Source of the DNA: Lysinibacillus xylanilyticus | GTDB taxonomy: Bacteria; Bacillota; Bacilli; Bacillales_A; Planococcaceae | Direction of reading: 5' to 3' | NCBI RefSeq assembly: GCF_001183605.1 | Contig: NZ_LFXJ01000002.1 | Span: forward strand, 126,501-190,500 | Length of the DNA stretch: 64,000 nt | Shown: in pieces, positions 39,257 through 51,837 of the stretch | How positions within the stretch are numbered: position 1 is the stretch's first letter | How the letters are laid out: every line of letters starts with the position of its first letter | Made by a program: the position numbers and the translations under genes | Notes under the pieces: model-generated | Database searches by the model: none | Told to the model about the DNA's origin: nothing | The model's input: the letters and a program-made list of their open reading frames with translations, nothing else

Positions 39257-40018
39257 GTGGCAGTTTTAATTGGTCGTAAAGTAAAAAAAGTATATGGTAA
39301 AAAATCAACAGCTCAAGAGGTTTTAAAGGGCATAGATTTAGAAGTTAATAAAGGTGAATTTGTTGGCATTATGGGACCTTCAGGATCTGGGAAGACAACA
39401 CTTTTAAACGTTTTGTGTTCAATTGACTTTGCAACAGAAGGTGTTATTGAAATAAATGGTCAAAACTTACGTGGTATGAAGGAGAAGACGGTAGCTAATT
39501 TCCGCCGCGAACAATTAGGTTTCATATTCCAAGATTATAATTTGTTAGATACGCTAACGGTAAAAGAAAATATTCTACTACCATTAGCTATTGGTAGACT
39601 ACCAAAGTCTGTTGCAGAGAGTCGTTTAAAAGAGCTTACACACTTATTAGGTATTACAGAGATTTTAAATAAATATCCAAACGAAATATCAGGTGGTCAA
39701 AAGCAACGTACATCAGCAGCTCGTGCACTGATTACAAATCCGTCACTTGTATTCGCTGATGAACCTACAGGTGCACTTGATTCAAAATCAGCCACTGCAC
39801 TTTTAAAGAATCTACAAAATATTAATGAGTCAAAAAAAGCAACGATTATGATGGTTACGCATGATGCGGTAGCAGCGAGTTTTTGTACACGTGTTTTATT
39901 TTTGAAGGACGGACTCATTTATAGTGAGCTATATAAAGGAGATAAAACGAGACAGGCATTTTTCCATGAAATCATGCATACGCAAAGTGTGCTAGGCGGT
40001 GACGGCTATGAGTCTTAG
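39257..40018 (+). CDS. bceA: BceA-type ABC transporter ATPase
   Basis: 253 residues, MacB/LolD-like ATPase. Walker [10 protein letters not shown] (40-48), Q-loop in [11 protein letters not shown], signature ISGGQKQR, Walker [14 protein letters not shown], switch His in MMVTHD. Pairs with the permease encoded next. The start is GTG at 39257 after GAAAGGGG. The stop overlaps the bceB start region by 11 bases. It is separated from the kinase gene by a terminator and so probably has its own regulated promoter; no clear -35 is visible. Confidence 0.88.
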   Translation: MAVLIGRKVKKVYGKKSTAQEVLKGIDLEVNKGEFVGIMGPSGSGKTTLLNVLCSIDFATEGVIEINGQNLRGMKEKTVANFRREQLGFIFQDYNLLDTLTVKENILLPLAIGRLPKSVAESRLKELTHLLGITEILNKYPNEISGGQKQRTSAARALITNPSLVFADEPTGALDSKSATALLKNLQNINESKKATIMMVTHDAVAASFCTRVLFLKDGLIYSELYKGDKTRQAFFHEIMHTQSVLGGDGYES

Positions 40019-41966
40019 TAAGCTCGTGTTACGCAGCATGAAGAAGAATATGAAGCATTATTATTTATATTTTTTCGCACTTATTTTTAGTGTTACTTTA
40101 TATTTTTCCTTTGTGACATTGCAAAATAATGCTGAAGTGCTGGCTACAGTAGAGCAGAGCGGTACGGCCACAGCGGGTTTTAAAGCAGCAACCTATATGC
40201 TGTACTTTATTGTCTTATTTTTCGTACTTTATGCAAACCATCTATTTATGAAGCGTCGTAGTAAGGAAATAGGCTTGTATCAGCTAATAGGGATGACAAA
40301 GGGGCTTATCGTACGCTTATTAGCGGTAGAAAGTATCCTGTTATTTTTAGGCGCGGTCGTTTTAGGTATTCTTGCAGGGTTCTTTAGCTCACGCTTATTT
40401 GCAATGATTTTACTGCGCGTACTCGAAAAAGAGGCACTTGTGACAATGACATTTAGTACAGAGGCATTACAGCAGTCTATCGTAGTATTTGCCATTCTAC
40501 TAGTCATTGTACTTGTGCAAATGGCTTGGATGATTTACCGCGTATCATTACTATCATTATTCAGTGCTGCCAAGCAAGCCGATGAGCGCGTAAAACGTTT
40601 CAGCCCATTACAAATGGTTATTGGCTTTTTGGGACTTATATTTATTGCATATGGCTACTATGCATCAACTAAGCTTTTCGATATTAACTCTCAGGGTAAT
40701 TTAACTCTTAATATGATTATTATTTTAGCAACTACCATTGGCGGAACGTTCCTAGTTTTCCGTTTCTCTGTAGCATTTATTATGAATTTAATTCGTCTTA
40801 AGAAAAATGGCCATTTAACTGCTCGTGATGTATTAGCATTAACACCGATTATGCATCGAATGAGGGGTAATGCGAAATCATTAACGCTTATTACGGTTTT
40901 AACGGGTGTTTCACTTGGTATTACAACTTTAGCATATATTTCGTATTATTCATCAGAATCGTCGGCATATAGCCAAGTACCTGGTGATTATGTATTACTT
41001 GAAGATAAGGGCCAGGAATTTTTAAAGAAGCTAGAGGACAATAATATTACTTTTGATAAAAGTAATTTCCGATTACAGAGTGTTTCAGCTTCGTTTACAC
41101 AATTATTATCTGAAAGTCAGCAAAATAAAGATAATCCCCTTTTTGGTTTAGAAGGAATCATTTATACAATTCCACTTTCTGATTATCAACAAATAGCTCC
41201 TGAAGCTTCCATTTCGGATTACGACGTTATTTTAACAAACTATGGTGGCTATATGGCAGAAATGTTTCCGCTTGAAAAGGATCGTGATGTAGTTGTCACT
41301 ACAGGAGGTCTAGAGGGAACTGAGGAAGAGACGCTTCATGTCAAAGATGTTCGACACGAAAGTATTATAAGTGGCACTGTGACTTCGGGGCCTGGGGGGC
41401 CAATTTTCGTAGTTCCGGATGCATTGTTTGAAAAACTAGCTACTCATTCAGGTACTTCTGAATGGCACAAACAAACTTCTATTAAGATAAAGAATAAAAG
41501 CGATTCAGCTCTAGCAGAGAAATTATATATGCAATCAAATGGAGAGAAATATATAGAGTCCTATGAAGAACAACGTAAGGGGAATATCGAAACATTAGGA
41601 ATTACGATATTTACAGCAGCATTCTTAGGCTTAGCATTTTTAATGACAACAGGTAGTATTCTATACTTTAAGCAAATGTCTGAGGCTGAAGAGGAGCGAG
41701 GTTCTTATACGATATTAAGAAAGATTGGCTTCGCTGAAAAAGATATTATGAAAGGTATTTATATGAAGCAAGCCTTTAATTTTGGTGTTCCATTAATAAT
41801 AGGGCTACTCCATAGTTACTTCGCTGTTAATTCAGGATGGTTTTTATTCGGCTCTGAGTTAACCGCACCATTATGGATTGCTATGAGTTGTTATATAGCG
41901 TTATATGCTATCTTCGCTGTACTTTCCGTTGGTTATTATAAAAAAGTCATTCGTGAATCATTATAA
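40008..41966 (+). CDS. bceB: BceB-type ABC transporter permease
   Basis: 652 residues, the BceB length. Hydrophobic segments begin at about 20, 55, 105, 145, 200, 230 and 285. A large soluble, presumably extracellular domain follows (about 310-520), then three terminal segments; this is the ten-helix FtsX-type layout of BceB. Family knowledge: the complex frees lipid-II-cycle intermediates from peptide antibiotics such as bacitracin and signals need to the kinase. The ATG at 40008 follows AGGCGGTGA. Confidence 0.88.
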   Translation: MSLSKLVLRSMKKNMKHYYLYFFALIFSVTLYFSFVTLQNNAEVLATVEQSGTATAGFKAATYMLYFIVLFFVLYANHLFMKRRSKEIGLYQLIGMTKGLIVRLLAVESILLFLGAVVLGILAGFFSSRLFAMILLRVLEKEALVTMTFSTEALQQSIVVFAILLVIVLVQMAWMIYRVSLLSLFSAAKQADERVKRFSPLQMVIGFLGLIFIAYGYYASTKLFDINSQGNLTLNMIIILATTIGGTFLVFRFSVAFIMNLIRLKKNGHLTARDVLALTPIMHRMRGNAKSLTLITVLTGVSLGITTLAYISYYSSESSAYSQVPGDYVLLEDKGQEFLKKLEDNNITFDKSNFRLQSVSASFTQLLSESQQNKDNPLFGLEGIIYTIPLSDYQQIAPEASISDYDVILTNYGGYMAEMFPLEKDRDVVVTTGGLEGTEEETLHVKDVRHESIISGTVTSGPGGPIFVVPDALFEKLATHSGTSEWHKQTSIKIKNKSDSALAEKLYMQSNGEKYIESYEEQRKGNIETLGITIFTAAFLGLAFLMTTGSILYFKQMSEAEEERGSYTILRKIGFAEKDIMKGIYMKQAFNFGVPLIIGLLHSYFAVNSGWFLFGSELTAPLWIAMSCYIALYAIFAVLSVGYYKKVIRESL

Positions 41967-41981
41967 TAGGAAGAAATCTAA

Positions 41982-42015
41982 AAGCAGTATGATTATTTAA
42001 GATCATACTGTTTTT
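41982..42015 (+). terminator. Intrinsic terminator after bceB
   Basis: CAGTATGAT (41985-41993) pairs with ATCATACTG (42002-42010), followed by TTTTT. Confidence 0.88.
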
Positions 42016-42060
42016 GTGTTTTTTAAATTTGGAAAATTATTATAGGGGAATATAAACATC

Positions 42061-42089
42061 TTGACTTTCAGTTATTAGAAGATTAAAGT
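42061..42089 (+). promoter_or_regulatory. Promoter of the antiporter-family gene
   Basis: TTGACT (42061-42066), spacer 17, TAAAGT (42084-42089). Confidence 0.55.
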
Positions 42090-42131
42090 TTAATGTGTTA
42101 GTAATCTAGTGTACGAAAGTGGAGTGTCGAA

Positions 42132-43448
42132 ATGAACGCAGTAATTGTGGCAGTAGCTGTCATGTTAATATTAAGCTTGCTCCGTATCAATGTTGTTCTT
42201 TCTCTTGTATTGGGCGCCTTTGCAGGAGGCATAACAAGCGGCATGGGTATTGAAGCAACTGTACAATCATTTACAGAAGGATTAGGAGCAGGTGCAACGA
42301 TTGCTTTAAGTTATGGATTGCTGGGTGGTTTCGCTATTGCCATCTCAAAAACGGGAATTCCTGAATTAATGATTGCAGGGATTTTAAAGATATTAAATAA
42401 AAACGGTACAAGTAATCGAAAAGGTTTAGTGAAGGTTTTAATTTTCCTACTGATCTTTATGATGTCTATTTTCTCACAAAACTTAATTCCAATTCATATA
42501 GCCTTTATCCCATTACTAATACCTCCAATCTTAAAGGTTTTAAATATGCTAGAGGTTGACCGACGAATTATCGCAACATTAATTGCTGTTGGTTTAATAG
42601 GGACATATAGTTTCGTCCCTGCTGGCTTCGGAGCTATATTCCAAGATATCGTTTCTACTCAAGTGAATAAGGCAGGTATGGACGCATCTTCACGTGATGT
42701 ACCAGTAGCGATGGCTATACCCGTCCTGGGGATGTTAATTGGATTATGTGTAGCCTTTTTCGTTTACCGAAAGCCTCGACAATATCAAAATAATGATGTG
42801 GAGACAGAGTCTTTAAACGTTAATGTTAGTAAGTTTGTTATCGTTTCTACGACAGTGGCTTTAATCGTCTCTCTCTGTGCACAAATTTATACTGATTCGA
42901 TGATTGTAGGTGCTTTTGCAGGCATTATGATTATGTATTTTACTGGTGCACTTAATTGGAAAGAAGCAGATGAGATTCTTTCTGAGGGAATGAAGATGAT
43001 GGCCTTTATTGGTTTTGTAATGATCGCTGCAAATGGCTTTGCATCTGTTATTAACGCCACAGGTGATATAGATGGATTAATTAACGGTTCGATAAACATT
43101 CTTCAAGGGAATACGAGTCTAGCTATATTTATTATGTTGGTCATTGGTTTAATTGTAACGATGGGGATCGGTTCATCGTTTGCGACAGTACCTATTATTG
43201 CAACTTTATTTGTTCCTATTGCACAAGGGTTAGGAATGAGTCCTTTGGCGATTATTTGTTTAATAGGTACAGCAGGTGCTTTGGGTGATGCAGGCTCTCC
43301 TGCTTCAGATTCTACTCTTGGACCAACTGCGGGTTTAAATGTAGATGGACAGCATAATCACATTTGGGATACATGTGTGCCAACGTTTATTTTTATTAAC
43401 ATCCCACTTATTATATTTGGCTGGATTGCATGTGTGTTTTTCTTATAA
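42132..43448 (+). CDS. Na+/H+ antiporter-family permease (YuiF-like)
   Basis: 438 residues, strongly hydrophobic with about eleven or twelve membrane segments. The N-terminal MNAVIVAVAVMLILSLLRINVVLSL and the later GDAGSPASDSTLGPTAGLNVDGQHNHIWD are typical of the NhaC-like family that includes B. subtilis YuiF. The substrate is uncertain: Na+/H+ exchange or amino-acid transport have been proposed for relatives. It has its own promoter and terminator, so it is an independent unit of the tuf-rpsJ island. Confidence 0.78.
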   Translation: MNAVIVAVAVMLILSLLRINVVLSLVLGAFAGGITSGMGIEATVQSFTEGLGAGATIALSYGLLGGFAIAISKTGIPELMIAGILKILNKNGTSNRKGLVKVLIFLLIFMMSIFSQNLIPIHIAFIPLLIPPILKVLNMLEVDRRIIATLIAVGLIGTYSFVPAGFGAIFQDIVSTQVNKAGMDASSRDVPVAMAIPVLGMLIGLCVAFFVYRKPRQYQNNDVETESLNVNVSKFVIVSTTVALIVSLCAQIYTDSMIVGAFAGIMIMYFTGALNWKEADEILSEGMKMMAFIGFVMIAANGFASVINATGDIDGLINGSINILQGNTSLAIFIMLVIGLIVTMGIGSSFATVPIIATLFVPIAQGLGMSPLAIICLIGTAGALGDAGSPASDSTLGPTAGLNVDGQHNHIWDTCVPTFIFINIPLIIFGWIACVFFL

Positions 43449-43458
43449 AGTAATAGTA

Positions 43459-43493
43459 AGAGCAGTTTCTAAATAATAGAGACTGCTCTTTTT
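43459..43493 (+). terminator. Intrinsic terminator
   Basis: AGAGCAGTTTCT (43459-43470) pairs with AGAGACTGCTCT (43478-43489) with one wobble, followed by TTTT. Confidence 0.88.
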
Positions 43494-43673
43494 AATATAT
43501 TGGTATCGCTTAATTGTTAGAAATGTCCGAAAACGTTGATATAACAGCCTTATGTGTTGCAAAGTGCAATGAAATTTTATATACTAATAAACGGCTTAGA
43601 TAAGCGATAAATATTAGTAAAAATATTAGTAGTAAGAATATCTGCAACATTTAAAAGAATTTAGCTAAAAGAC
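43494..43673. other. Spacer before the S10 promoter
   Basis: AT-rich, no gene. Contains a near-tandem direct repeat of AAATATTAGTA (about 43610-43632). Confidence 0.5.
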
Positions 43674-43702
43674 TTGCTTATTCTTTTTTTATTGTGTATA
43701 AT
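43674..43702 (+). promoter_or_regulatory. Promoter of the S10 cluster
   Basis: TTGCTT (43674-43679), spacer 17, consensus TATAAT (43697-43702). The only strong promoter seen before the long ribosomal run. Confidence 0.85.
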
Positions 43703-43707
43703 GTTGA

Positions 43708-44139
<432 letters not shown>

Positions 44140-44183
44140 TGGTAAAAAATATAACTATTCAAAACTTACAGGAGGTGTGACAA

Positions 44184-44813
44184 ATGGCTAAAGGAATCTT
44201 AGGTAGAAAAATTGGTATGACACAAGTTTTCGCTGAAAACGGCGATTTAATCCCGGTAACAGTTATCGAAGCTACTCCAAACGTAGTACTTCAAAAGAAA
44301 TCTGTTGAAACAGACGGCTACGAAGCTATCCAAGTTGGTTTCGAAGACAAGCGCGTTAAGCTTTCTAACAAACCAGAACAAGGTCACGTAGCAAAAGCGA
44401 ACACTGCTCCTAAGCGCTTCATTCGTGAATTCCGCAACGTGAACGTAGCAGAATACGAAGTTGGTCAAGAAGTCAAAGTAGAAATTTTCGCAGAAGGCGA
44501 TGTAATTGATGTAACAGGTGTTACTAAAGGTAAAGGTTTCCAAGGTGTAATTAAACGCCATGGTCAATCTCGTGGTCCTATGGCCCACGGTTCTCGTTAC
44601 CACCGTCGTCCTGGTTCAATGGGTCCAGTTGCTCCGAACCGCGTATTCAAACAAAAGAAATTACCTGGTCAAATGGGTGGCACTGTAGTTACAATCCAAA
44701 ACTTAGAAATCGTGAAAGTTGATGCGGAACGTAACTTACTACTTGTTAAGGGTAATGTTCCTGGTTCTAAAAAAGCTCTAGTTACAGTTAAAACTGCAAT
44801 TAAAGCTAAGTAA
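44184..44813 (+). CDS. rplC: 50S ribosomal protein L3
   Basis: 209 residues starting [16 protein letters not shown]. The basic loop [24 protein letters not shown] reaches towards the peptidyl transferase centre. An early assembly protein of the large subunit. GGAGGTG precedes the ATG. Confidence 0.97.
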   Translation: MAKGILGRKIGMTQVFAENGDLIPVTVIEATPNVVLQKKSVETDGYEAIQVGFEDKRVKLSNKPEQGHVAKANTAPKRFIREFRNVNVAEYEVGQEVKVEIFAEGDVIDVTGVTKGKGFQGVIKRHGQSRGPMAHGSRYHRRPGSMGPVAPNRVFKQKKLPGQMGGTVVTIQNLEIVKVDAERNLLLVKGNVPGSKKALVTVKTAIKAK

Positions 44814-44839
44814 TCACCTAAGGAAAGGAGGAAACAGGA

Positions 44840-45463
44840 ATGACAAAAGTATCTGTACTTAGTCAAACAGGTGCTTCAGTTGGTGAAATCGAATTAAACG
44901 ATACGATCTTCGGAATCGAGCCAAATGAAGCAGTATTATTCGACGCTGTAGTAGCACAACGCGCTTCTCTTCGTCAAGGTAATCACAAGGTTAAAAACCG
45001 TTCTGAAGTTGCTGGTGGTGGTCGTAAACCATGGCGTCAAAAAGGAACTGGACGTGCTCGTCAAGGTTCTATCCGTTCTCCACAATGGCGCGGCGGTGGT
45101 GTTGTATTCGGTCCAACTCCACGTAGCTATTCTTACAAATTACCTAAAAAAGTTCGTCGCTTAGCTCTTAAATCAGCTTTATCAGCTAAAGTTGTAGAAC
45201 AGAACTTCTTAGTTCTTGATGCTCTTTCATTAGCAGCACCAAAAACAAAAGAATTCACAAAAATCCTTAAAGATCTTTCTTTAGAGAAAAAATCTTTATT
45301 CGTAACTGCTGACCTAGATGAAAACGTAGCATTATCTGCTCGTAACATCCCTGGCGTAACAGTTTTAACTGCAAATGGAATCAACGTTCTTGATCTATTA
45401 GGTCATGATAAAGTTGTATTCACAAAATCTGCAGTAGAAAAAGTTGAGGAGGTGCTTGGATAA
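44840..45463 (+). CDS. rplD: 50S ribosomal protein L4
   Basis: 207 residues. The long extended loop [32 protein letters not shown] lines the peptide exit tunnel and shows no obvious macrolide-resistance change. In some bacteria L4 also represses the S10 operon. AAAGGAGG precedes the ATG. The stop overlaps the rplW start (TAATG). Confidence 0.97.
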   Translation: MTKVSVLSQTGASVGEIELNDTIFGIEPNEAVLFDAVVAQRASLRQGNHKVKNRSEVAGGGRKPWRQKGTGRARQGSIRSPQWRGGGVVFGPTPRSYSYKLPKKVRRLALKSALSAKVVEQNFLVLDALSLAAPKTKEFTKILKDLSLEKKSLFVTADLDENVALSARNIPGVTVLTANGINVLDLLGHDKVVFTKSAVEKVEEVLG

Positions 45464-45747
45464 TGGAAGCACGTGATATTTTAAAACGTCCGGTCATTAC
45501 TGAGCGTTCTTCAGAACTTATGGCAGAGAAAAAGTATACTTTCGAAGTAGACACTCGCGCTAACAAAACTCAAGTAAAAGACGCTGTAGAAGAAATCTTT
45601 GGTGTAAAAGTTGAGAAAGTAAACGTTCTTAACTACAAAGGTAAATTCAAACGCGTTGGCCGTTACGGTGGTTACACTAACAAACGTCGTAAAGCGATTG
45701 TTAAATTAACTGCTGATAGCAAAGAAATTGAATTATTCGAAATGTAA
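45463..45747 (+). CDS. rplW: 50S ribosomal protein L23
   Basis: 94 residues starting [16 protein letters not shown]. Located at the tunnel exit, where it docks trigger factor and SRP. GGAGGTG lies inside the end of rplD, and the start overlaps the rplD stop, so translation is coupled. Confidence 0.97.
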   Translation: MEARDILKRPVITERSSELMAEKKYTFEVDTRANKTQVKDAVEEIFGVKVEKVNVLNYKGKFKRVGRYGGYTNKRRKAIVKLTADSKEIELFEM

Positions 45748-45794
45748 TCCTTTATGGATTTATGATTTGAACAATCAAGAAGGAGGGAAACACA

Positions 45795-46625
45795 ATGGCG
45801 ATTAAAAAGTATAAACCTACCTCTAATGGTCGTCGTAATATGACGTCTTTAGACTTTGCGGAAATTACAACTAACAAGCCTGAGAAATCATTGCTTGAAC
45901 CAACTAAACGCAAAGCTGGTCGTAACAACCAAGGTAAAATCACTGTTCGTCATCATGGCGGTGGACATAAGAAGCAATACCGTGTTATCGATTTCAAACG
46001 TGTAAAAGATGGCATTCCGGCTAAAGTTGCTACTATTGAATATGATCCAAACCGTTCTGCGAATATCGCATTAATCAACTACGCTGATGGAGCAAAAGCT
46101 TACATCTTAGCACCTAAAGGTCTAGAGGTTGGTCAAACAATCGTATCTGGTCCTGATGCTGATATTAAAGTAGGTAACACATTACCATTAGCAAACATTC
46201 CAATGGGTACTACAATCCATAACATCGAGTTAAAACCTGGTAAAGGTGGACAATTAGTACGTTCTGCTGGTACTTCTGCGCAAGTACTTGGTCGTGAAGA
46301 CAAATACGTAATCGTTCGTCTACAATCTGGTGAAGTACGTTTAGTGTTAGCTACTTGCCGCGCTACAATCGGTCAAGTTGGTAACGAACAACACGAACTA
46401 GTACACATCGGTAAAGCAGGTCGTAGCCGTTGGTTAGGTAAACGCCCAACAGTTCGTGGTTCTGTAATGAACCCTAACGATCACCCACACGGCGGTGGTG
46501 AAGGACGTTCTCCAATCGGACGTAAATCACCAATGACTCCTTGGGGTAAACCAGCACTTGGTTACAAAACTCGCAAGAAGAAAAACAAATCGGATAAATT
46601 CATCATCCGTAGTCGTAAAAAATAA
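45795..46625 (+). CDS. rplB: 50S ribosomal protein L2
   Basis: 276 residues starting [33 protein letters not shown] is the conserved histidine-containing segment near the peptidyl transferase centre. Essential for subunit joining. AAGGAGGG precedes the ATG. Confidence 0.97.
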   Translation: MAIKKYKPTSNGRRNMTSLDFAEITTNKPEKSLLEPTKRKAGRNNQGKITVRHHGGGHKKQYRVIDFKRVKDGIPAKVATIEYDPNRSANIALINYADGAKAYILAPKGLEVGQTIVSGPDADIKVGNTLPLANIPMGTTIHNIELKPGKGGQLVRSAGTSAQVLGREDKYVIVRLQSGEVRLVLATCRATIGQVGNEQHELVHIGKAGRSRWLGKRPTVRGSVMNPNDHPHGGGEGRSPIGRKSPMTPWGKPALGYKTRKKKNKSDKFIIRSRKK

Positions 46626-46685
46626 TGTGGTTAAACTACGGTTCTATGTGAGAGCCGTGGTGGAATCACGGAGGGAGGTTCCTAC

Positions 46686-46964
46686 ATGGGTCGCAGCTTG
46701 AAAAAAGGACCTTTTGTTGATGACCACTTAATGAAAAAAGTGGAAGCACAAGAGGCTTCTGAGAAGAAACAAGTTATTAAAACTTGGTCTCGCCGTTCTA
46801 CAATTTTCCCTACTTTTATCGGTTTAACGATTGCTGTTTATGATGGACGTAAACACGTTCCTGTATACGTAACAGAAGACATGGTAGGCCACAAACTTGG
46901 TGAATTCGCACCAACACGTGCTTACAAAGGTCACGGTGCAGACGACAAGAAAACAAGACGCTAA
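46686..46964 (+). CDS. rpsS: 30S ribosomal protein S19
   Basis: 92 residues starting [15 protein letters not shown]; conserved [11 protein letters not shown]. Sits in the 30S head and forms a complex with S13 (encoded at 55838). GGAGGGAGG precedes the ATG. Confidence 0.97.
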   Translation: MGRSLKKGPFVDDHLMKKVEAQEASEKKQVIKTWSRRSTIFPTFIGLTIAVYDGRKHVPVYVTEDMVGHKLGEFAPTRAYKGHGADDKKTRR

Positions 46965-46986
46965 TTTTGAGAGGAGGTAAATCCTA

Positions 46987-47331
46987 ATGACACAAGCTAA
47001 AGCTATCGCTCGTACAGTTCGCATTGCTCCTCGTAAAGTACGTCTAGTAGTAGACTTAATTCGAGGCAAGCAAGTTGGTGAGGCAGTTGCAATTTTACGT
47101 CATACTCCAAAAGCGGCGTCTCCAGTCGTTGAAAAAGTATTAAAATCTGCAGTTGCTAACGCTGAACACAACTACGATCTTGACATCAACTCTTTAGTAG
47201 TTTCTGAAGTATTTGTTGATGAAGGTCCAACATTAAAACGTTTCCGTCCACGTGCACAAGGACGTGCAAGCGCAATTAACAAACGCACAAGCCATATTAC
47301 ACTAGTGGTATCTGAGAAGAAGGAGGGCTAA
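46987..47331 (+). CDS. rplV: 50S ribosomal protein L22
   Basis: 114 residues. [20 protein letters not shown] at the N-terminus. The tunnel-lining hairpin is [20 protein letters not shown] with no visible deletion of the macrolide-resistance type. GAGGAGG precedes the ATG. Confidence 0.97.
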   Translation: MTQAKAIARTVRIAPRKVRLVVDLIRGKQVGEAVAILRHTPKAASPVVEKVLKSAVANAEHNYDLDINSLVVSEVFVDEGPTLKRFRPRAQGRASAINKRTSHITLVVSEKKEG

Positions 47332-47334
47332 TCC

Positions 47335-47988
47335 GTGGGTCAAAAAGTACATCCAATAGGACTGCGCGTTGGTATTATTCGTGACTGGGAGTCAAAATGG
47401 TACGCTGAAAAAGACTATGCAACTCTACTTCATGAAGACATCAAAGTGCGTAAATATATTGAAACGGCTCTTAAAGACGCTTCTGTTTCTAAAGTAGAAA
47501 TCGAACGCGCTGCAAACCGTGTAAACATTACAATTCACACTGCGAAACCAGGTATGGTAATCGGTAAAGGTGGTTCTGAAGTTGAAAATCTTCGTAAATA
47601 CCTTAGCGATTTAACTGGTAAACGTGTACACATCAATATTATCGAAATCAAACGTGCTGATCTTGACGCTCGTCTAGTAGCTGAAAACATCGCTCGTCAA
47701 TTAGAAAACCGTGTATCATTCCGTCGTGCGCAAAAGCAAGCGATCCAACGCACAATCCGTGCTGGTGCAAAAGGAATTAAAACACAAGTATCTGGTCGTT
47801 TAGGTGGCGCTGATATCGCGCGTGCTGAACACTATAGTGAAGGAACTGTTCCACTTCATACTCTACGTGCTGACATCGACTATGCACACGCAGAAGCTGA
47901 CACTACTTACGGTAAATTAGGCGTTAAAGTATGGATCTACCGTGGTGAAGTTCTTCCTACGAAGAAATCTGTGGAAGGAGGCAAATAA
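47335..47988 (+). CDS. rpsC: 30S ribosomal protein S3
   Basis: 217 residues starting [18 protein letters not shown]. The KH domain carries the GMVIGKGG motif. Forms the mRNA entry channel with S4 and S5 and helps unwind mRNA. The start is GTG at 47335, close after rplV, with AAGGAGGG upstream. Confidence 0.97.
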   Translation: MGQKVHPIGLRVGIIRDWESKWYAEKDYATLLHEDIKVRKYIETALKDASVSKVEIERAANRVNITIHTAKPGMVIGKGGSEVENLRKYLSDLTGKRVHINIIEIKRADLDARLVAENIARQLENRVSFRRAQKQAIQRTIRAGAKGIKTQVSGRLGGADIARAEHYSEGTVPLHTLRADIDYAHAEADTTYGKLGVKVWIYRGEVLPTKKSVEGGK

Positions 47989-47989
47989 T

Positions 47990-48614
<625 letters not shown>

Positions 48615-48632
48615 TAAAGGAGGTTTTCAAGT

Positions 48633-48896
48633 ATGACTGAGCGTAATCAACGCAAAGTTTACACGGGCCGCGTTGTTTCAGATAAAATGGACAAAACTAT
48701 TTCTGTTTTAGTTGAAACTCACAAAAAGCACAAGCTTTATGGTAAACGTGTAAAATACTCTAAAAAGTTTAAGACTCATGATGAGTTAAACACAGCGAAA
48801 ATCGGTGATATCGTACGTATCATGGAAACTCGCCCGCTATCAGCTACTAAACGTTTCCGTCTAGTTGAAGTTGTAGAAAAAGCGGTTATTATTTAA
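48633..48896 (+). CDS. rpsQ: 30S ribosomal protein S17
   Basis: 87 residues with [22 protein letters not shown], an OB-fold signature. A primary 16S rRNA binder of the 5' domain. AAAGGAGG precedes the ATG. Confidence 0.97.
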   Translation: MTERNQRKVYTGRVVSDKMDKTISVLVETHKKHKLYGKRVKYSKKFKTHDELNTAKIGDIVRIMETRPLSATKRFRLVEVVEKAVII

Positions 48897-48939
48897 TAAC
48901 TATTTCGGAACAACCAATTTCCGAAGGGAGGTAACCTAA

Positions 48940-49308
48940 GTGATCCAACAAGAAAGTCGTATGAAAGTTGCTGACAACTCAGGTGCACGTGAAGTTCTTA
49001 CAATTAAAGTGCTTGGTGGCTCTGGCCGTAAAACTGCTAACATCGGTGATATCGTTGTTTGTACAGTTAAGAAAGCAACACCAGGTGGCGTTGTTAAGAA
49101 GGGTGACGTTGTTAAAGCTGTTATCGTTCGTACTAAATCAGGCGTTCGTCGTAAAGACGGTACGTACATCAAATTTGATGAAAATGCTTGTGTAATTATT
49201 CGTGACGATAAATCACCACGCGGAACTCGTATTTTCGGACCTGTTGCACGTGAATTACGTGACAGCAACTTCATGAAAATCGTTTCTCTAGCTCCAGAAG
49301 TTCTTTAA
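48940..49308 (+). CDS. rplN: 50S ribosomal protein L14
   Basis: 122 residues starting [16 protein letters not shown]. The start is GTG at 48940 after GGGAGGTAA. L14 forms an intersubunit bridge with 16S rRNA and is the docking site of silencing factor RsfS. Confidence 0.97.
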   Translation: MIQQESRMKVADNSGAREVLTIKVLGGSGRKTANIGDIVVCTVKKATPGGVVKKGDVVKAVIVRTKSGVRRKDGTYIKFDENACVIIRDDKSPRGTRIFGPVARELRDSNFMKIVSLAPEVL

Positions 49309-49343
49309 TTTCATGATAGTGCCAATCAAGGAGGTGCGACAGC

Positions 49344-49652
49344 ATGCATGTAAAAAAAGGTGACAAGGTTAAGGTTATCACTGGTAAGGATAAAGGCAAA
49401 GAAGGCGTTATTCTTGCAGCTTACCCTAAACAAGATCGCGTTCTTGTTGAAGGTGTGAACATCGTGAAAAAACACGTAAAACCTAACCAATTGAATCCAC
49501 AAGGTGGCATTGTAAGCCAAGAGGCTGCAATTCACATTTCGAACGTAATGCTAATCGATCCTAAATCTGGCGAGCCGACTCGTGTAGGTTATAAAATCGA
49601 AAACGGTAAAAAAGTTCGTGTTGCAAAAAAATCAGGTGCAGTAATCGACTAA
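49344..49652 (+). CDS. rplX: 50S ribosomal protein L24
   Basis: 102 residues starting [21 protein letters not shown], a KOW motif. An assembly-initiating protein of the 50S subunit. AAGGAGGTG precedes the ATG. Confidence 0.97.
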   Translation: MHVKKGDKVKVITGKDKGKEGVILAAYPKQDRVLVEGVNIVKKHVKPNQLNPQGGIVSQEAAIHISNVMLIDPKSGEPTRVGYKIENGKKVRVAKKSGAVID

Positions 49653-49679
49653 TTTCTATAAAAGAAGGGAGGTACACAA

Positions 49680-50219
49680 ATGAGCCGCCTAAAAGAAAAA
49701 TATTTAAATGAAGTTTCACCTGCTCTTATGAGCAAGTTTGGATATAAATCAGTTATGCAATTGCCGAAAGTTGACAAAATCGTTATCAACATGGGTGTTG
49801 GTGACGCAGTTCAAAACTCAAAAGCATTAGATGCAGCTGTAGAAGAATTAACAATTATCACTGGTCAAAAACCAGTTGTAACTAAAGCAAAAAAATCGAT
49901 CGCAGGTTTCCGTCTACGTGAAGGTATGCCTATCGGTGCGAAAGTTACATTACGCGGTGAGCGTATGTATGAATTCCTGGATAAATTAATCTCAATTTCA
50001 CTACCTCGTGTACGTGACTTCCGTGGTGTTTCTAAAAAAGCATTCGACGGTCGCGGTAACTACACTTTAGGTGTTAAAGAGCAATTAATTTTCCCAGAAA
50101 TCGATTACGATAAAGTTTCGAAAGTACGCGGTATGGACATCGTGATCGTAACGACAGCGAATTCTGATGAAGAAGCTCGCGAGTTATTGACACAATTCGG
50201 TATGCCGTTCCAAAAGTAA
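49680..50219 (+). CDS. rplE: 50S ribosomal protein L5
   Basis: 179 residues starting [16 protein letters not shown]; conserved [25 protein letters not shown]. Binds 5S rRNA with L18 in the central protuberance. GGGAGGT precedes the ATG. Confidence 0.97.
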   Translation: MSRLKEKYLNEVSPALMSKFGYKSVMQLPKVDKIVINMGVGDAVQNSKALDAAVEELTIITGQKPVVTKAKKSIAGFRLREGMPIGAKVTLRGERMYEFLDKLISISLPRVRDFRGVSKKAFDGRGNYTLGVKEQLIFPEIDYDKVSKVRGMDIVIVTTANSDEEARELLTQFGMPFQK

Positions 50220-50237
50220 TTAAACAAGGAGGGCTAA

Positions 50238-50426
<189 letters not shown>

Positions 50427-50455
50427 TCCCCTAATTTGGGAAGGAGGTAAATGTA

Positions 50456-50854
50456 ATGACAATGACTGATCCGATTGCAGATATGCTTACTCGCATTCGT
50501 AATGCGAACATGGTTCGTCACGAGAAGTTAGAAGTACCGGCTTCCAACGTGAAAAAAGAAATCGCTGAAATTTTAAAGCGTGAAGGTTTCGTACGTGACG
50601 TAGAATACGTGGAAGACAACAAGCAAGGTATTATCCGTATCTTCTTAAAATACGGTAAAGATAACGAGCGCGTTATCACTGGCCTAAAACGTATTTCTAA
50701 ACCTGGTCTACGAGTATATGCAAAAACAAATGAAGTTCCTAAAGTACTGAACGGTCTTGGTATCGCTTTAGTGTCAACTTCACAAGGTTTATTAACAGAT
50801 AAAGAAGCTCGCGCTAAACAAGTTGGCGGCGAAGTTCTAGCATACGTTTGGTAA
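50456..50854 (+). CDS. rpsH: 30S ribosomal protein S8
   Basis: 132 residues starting [19 protein letters not shown]-terminal LSTSQG-type sequence appears as [14 protein letters not shown]. Binds the central domain of 16S rRNA; in E. coli S8 is the spc operon repressor. GGAGG precedes the ATG. Confidence 0.97.
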   Translation: MTMTDPIADMLTRIRNANMVRHEKLEVPASNVKKEIAEILKREGFVRDVEYVEDNKQGIIRIFLKYGKDNERVITGLKRISKPGLRVYAKTNEVPKVLNGLGIALVSTSQGLLTDKEARAKQVGGEVLAYVW

Positions 50855-50884
50855 TTAGCAATAAATGAATGGAGGTGCAACTAA

Positions 50885-51424
50885 ATGTCTCGTGTAGGTA
50901 AAAAAATTATCGAGGTACCAGCTAACGTAACTGTTACTGTTGCAGCTGACAACTCAGTTACCGTTAAAGGTCCTAAAGGCGAACTTGTTCGTTCTTTCCA
51001 CCTAGATATGAAAATTGAACAAGAAGGTAACGTTATCACAGTATCACGTCCTTCTGACTCGAAAGAACACCGCACAAACCACGGTACGACTCGTGCGCTA
51101 TTAGCGAACATGATTACTGGTGTTTCTGTAGGTTTCGAAAAATCATTAGAACTAATCGGTGTCGGTTACCGTGCGCAATTACAAGGTAAAAAACTTGTTC
51201 TTAACGTAGGTTACTCACATCCAGTTGAGTTCACACCTGAAGATGGTCTAGAAGTAGAAGTTCCTTCTAACACTAAAATCATCGTTAAAGGTATTAGCAA
51301 AGAACGTGTTGGTGCTCTTGCATCTAACATCCGTGACGTGCGTCCACCAGAGCCTTACAAAGGTAAAGGTATCCGTTATGAAGGCGAATATGTTCGTCGT
51401 AAAGAAGGTAAAACAGGTAAATAA
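50885..51424 (+). CDS. rplF: 50S ribosomal protein L6
   Basis: 179 residues starting [17 protein letters not shown]. The C-terminal [25 protein letters not shown] is diagnostic. Located near the sarcin-ricin loop and factor-binding site. GGAGGTG precedes the ATG. Confidence 0.97.
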   Translation: MSRVGKKIIEVPANVTVTVAADNSVTVKGPKGELVRSFHLDMKIEQEGNVITVSRPSDSKEHRTNHGTTRALLANMITGVSVGFEKSLELIGVGYRAQLQGKKLVLNVGYSHPVEFTPEDGLEVEVPSNTKIIVKGISKERVGALASNIRDVRPPEPYKGKGIRYEGEYVRRKEGKTGK

Positions 51425-51456
51425 TGCTTCCTAAGCATTAGAAAGGAGTGACCCTT

Positions 51457-51816
51457 GTGATTACGAAACAAGATAAAAATCAGGTTCGTAAAAAACGTCA
51501 TGCACGTGTACGTTCTAAAATTACGGGTACTGCTGAGCGTCCACGCTTAAACGTATTCCGTTCTAACAAGAACATCTACGCGCAACTTATCGATGACGTA
51601 GCAGGCGTAACAATTGTTAGCGCATCTTCTCAAGAAAATGTTTTTGAAGGTGCTGGTAGCAATGTTGATGCTGCAACTAAAGTCGGTGAAACAATCGCAA
51701 AACGCGCTACGGAAAAAAATATTACTGCTGTAGTATTTGACCGTGGTGGTTACTTATATCATGGACGTGTAAAAGCTTTAGCTGAAGCTGCACGTGAGAA
51801 CGGTTTACAATTTTAA
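51457..51816 (+). CDS. rplR: 50S ribosomal protein L18
   Basis: 119 residues starting [21 protein letters not shown]. The start is GTG at 51457, six bases after AAGGAGTG; the GTG at 51448 lies within that site. Binds 5S rRNA together with L5; C-terminus [17 protein letters not shown] is complete. Confidence 0.96.
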   Translation: MITKQDKNQVRKKRHARVRSKITGTAERPRLNVFRSNKNIYAQLIDDVAGVTIVSASSQENVFEGAGSNVDAATKVGETIAKRATEKNITAVVFDRGGYLYHGRVKALAEAARENGLQF

Positions 51817-51837
51817 TAAAAAGGAGGGACACATTTC

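Noticed and set aside
45000..47270. Macrolide-resistance changes in L4 or L22 tunnel loops
   Set aside because: Both loops read as ordinary family sequence without the known insertions or deletions.
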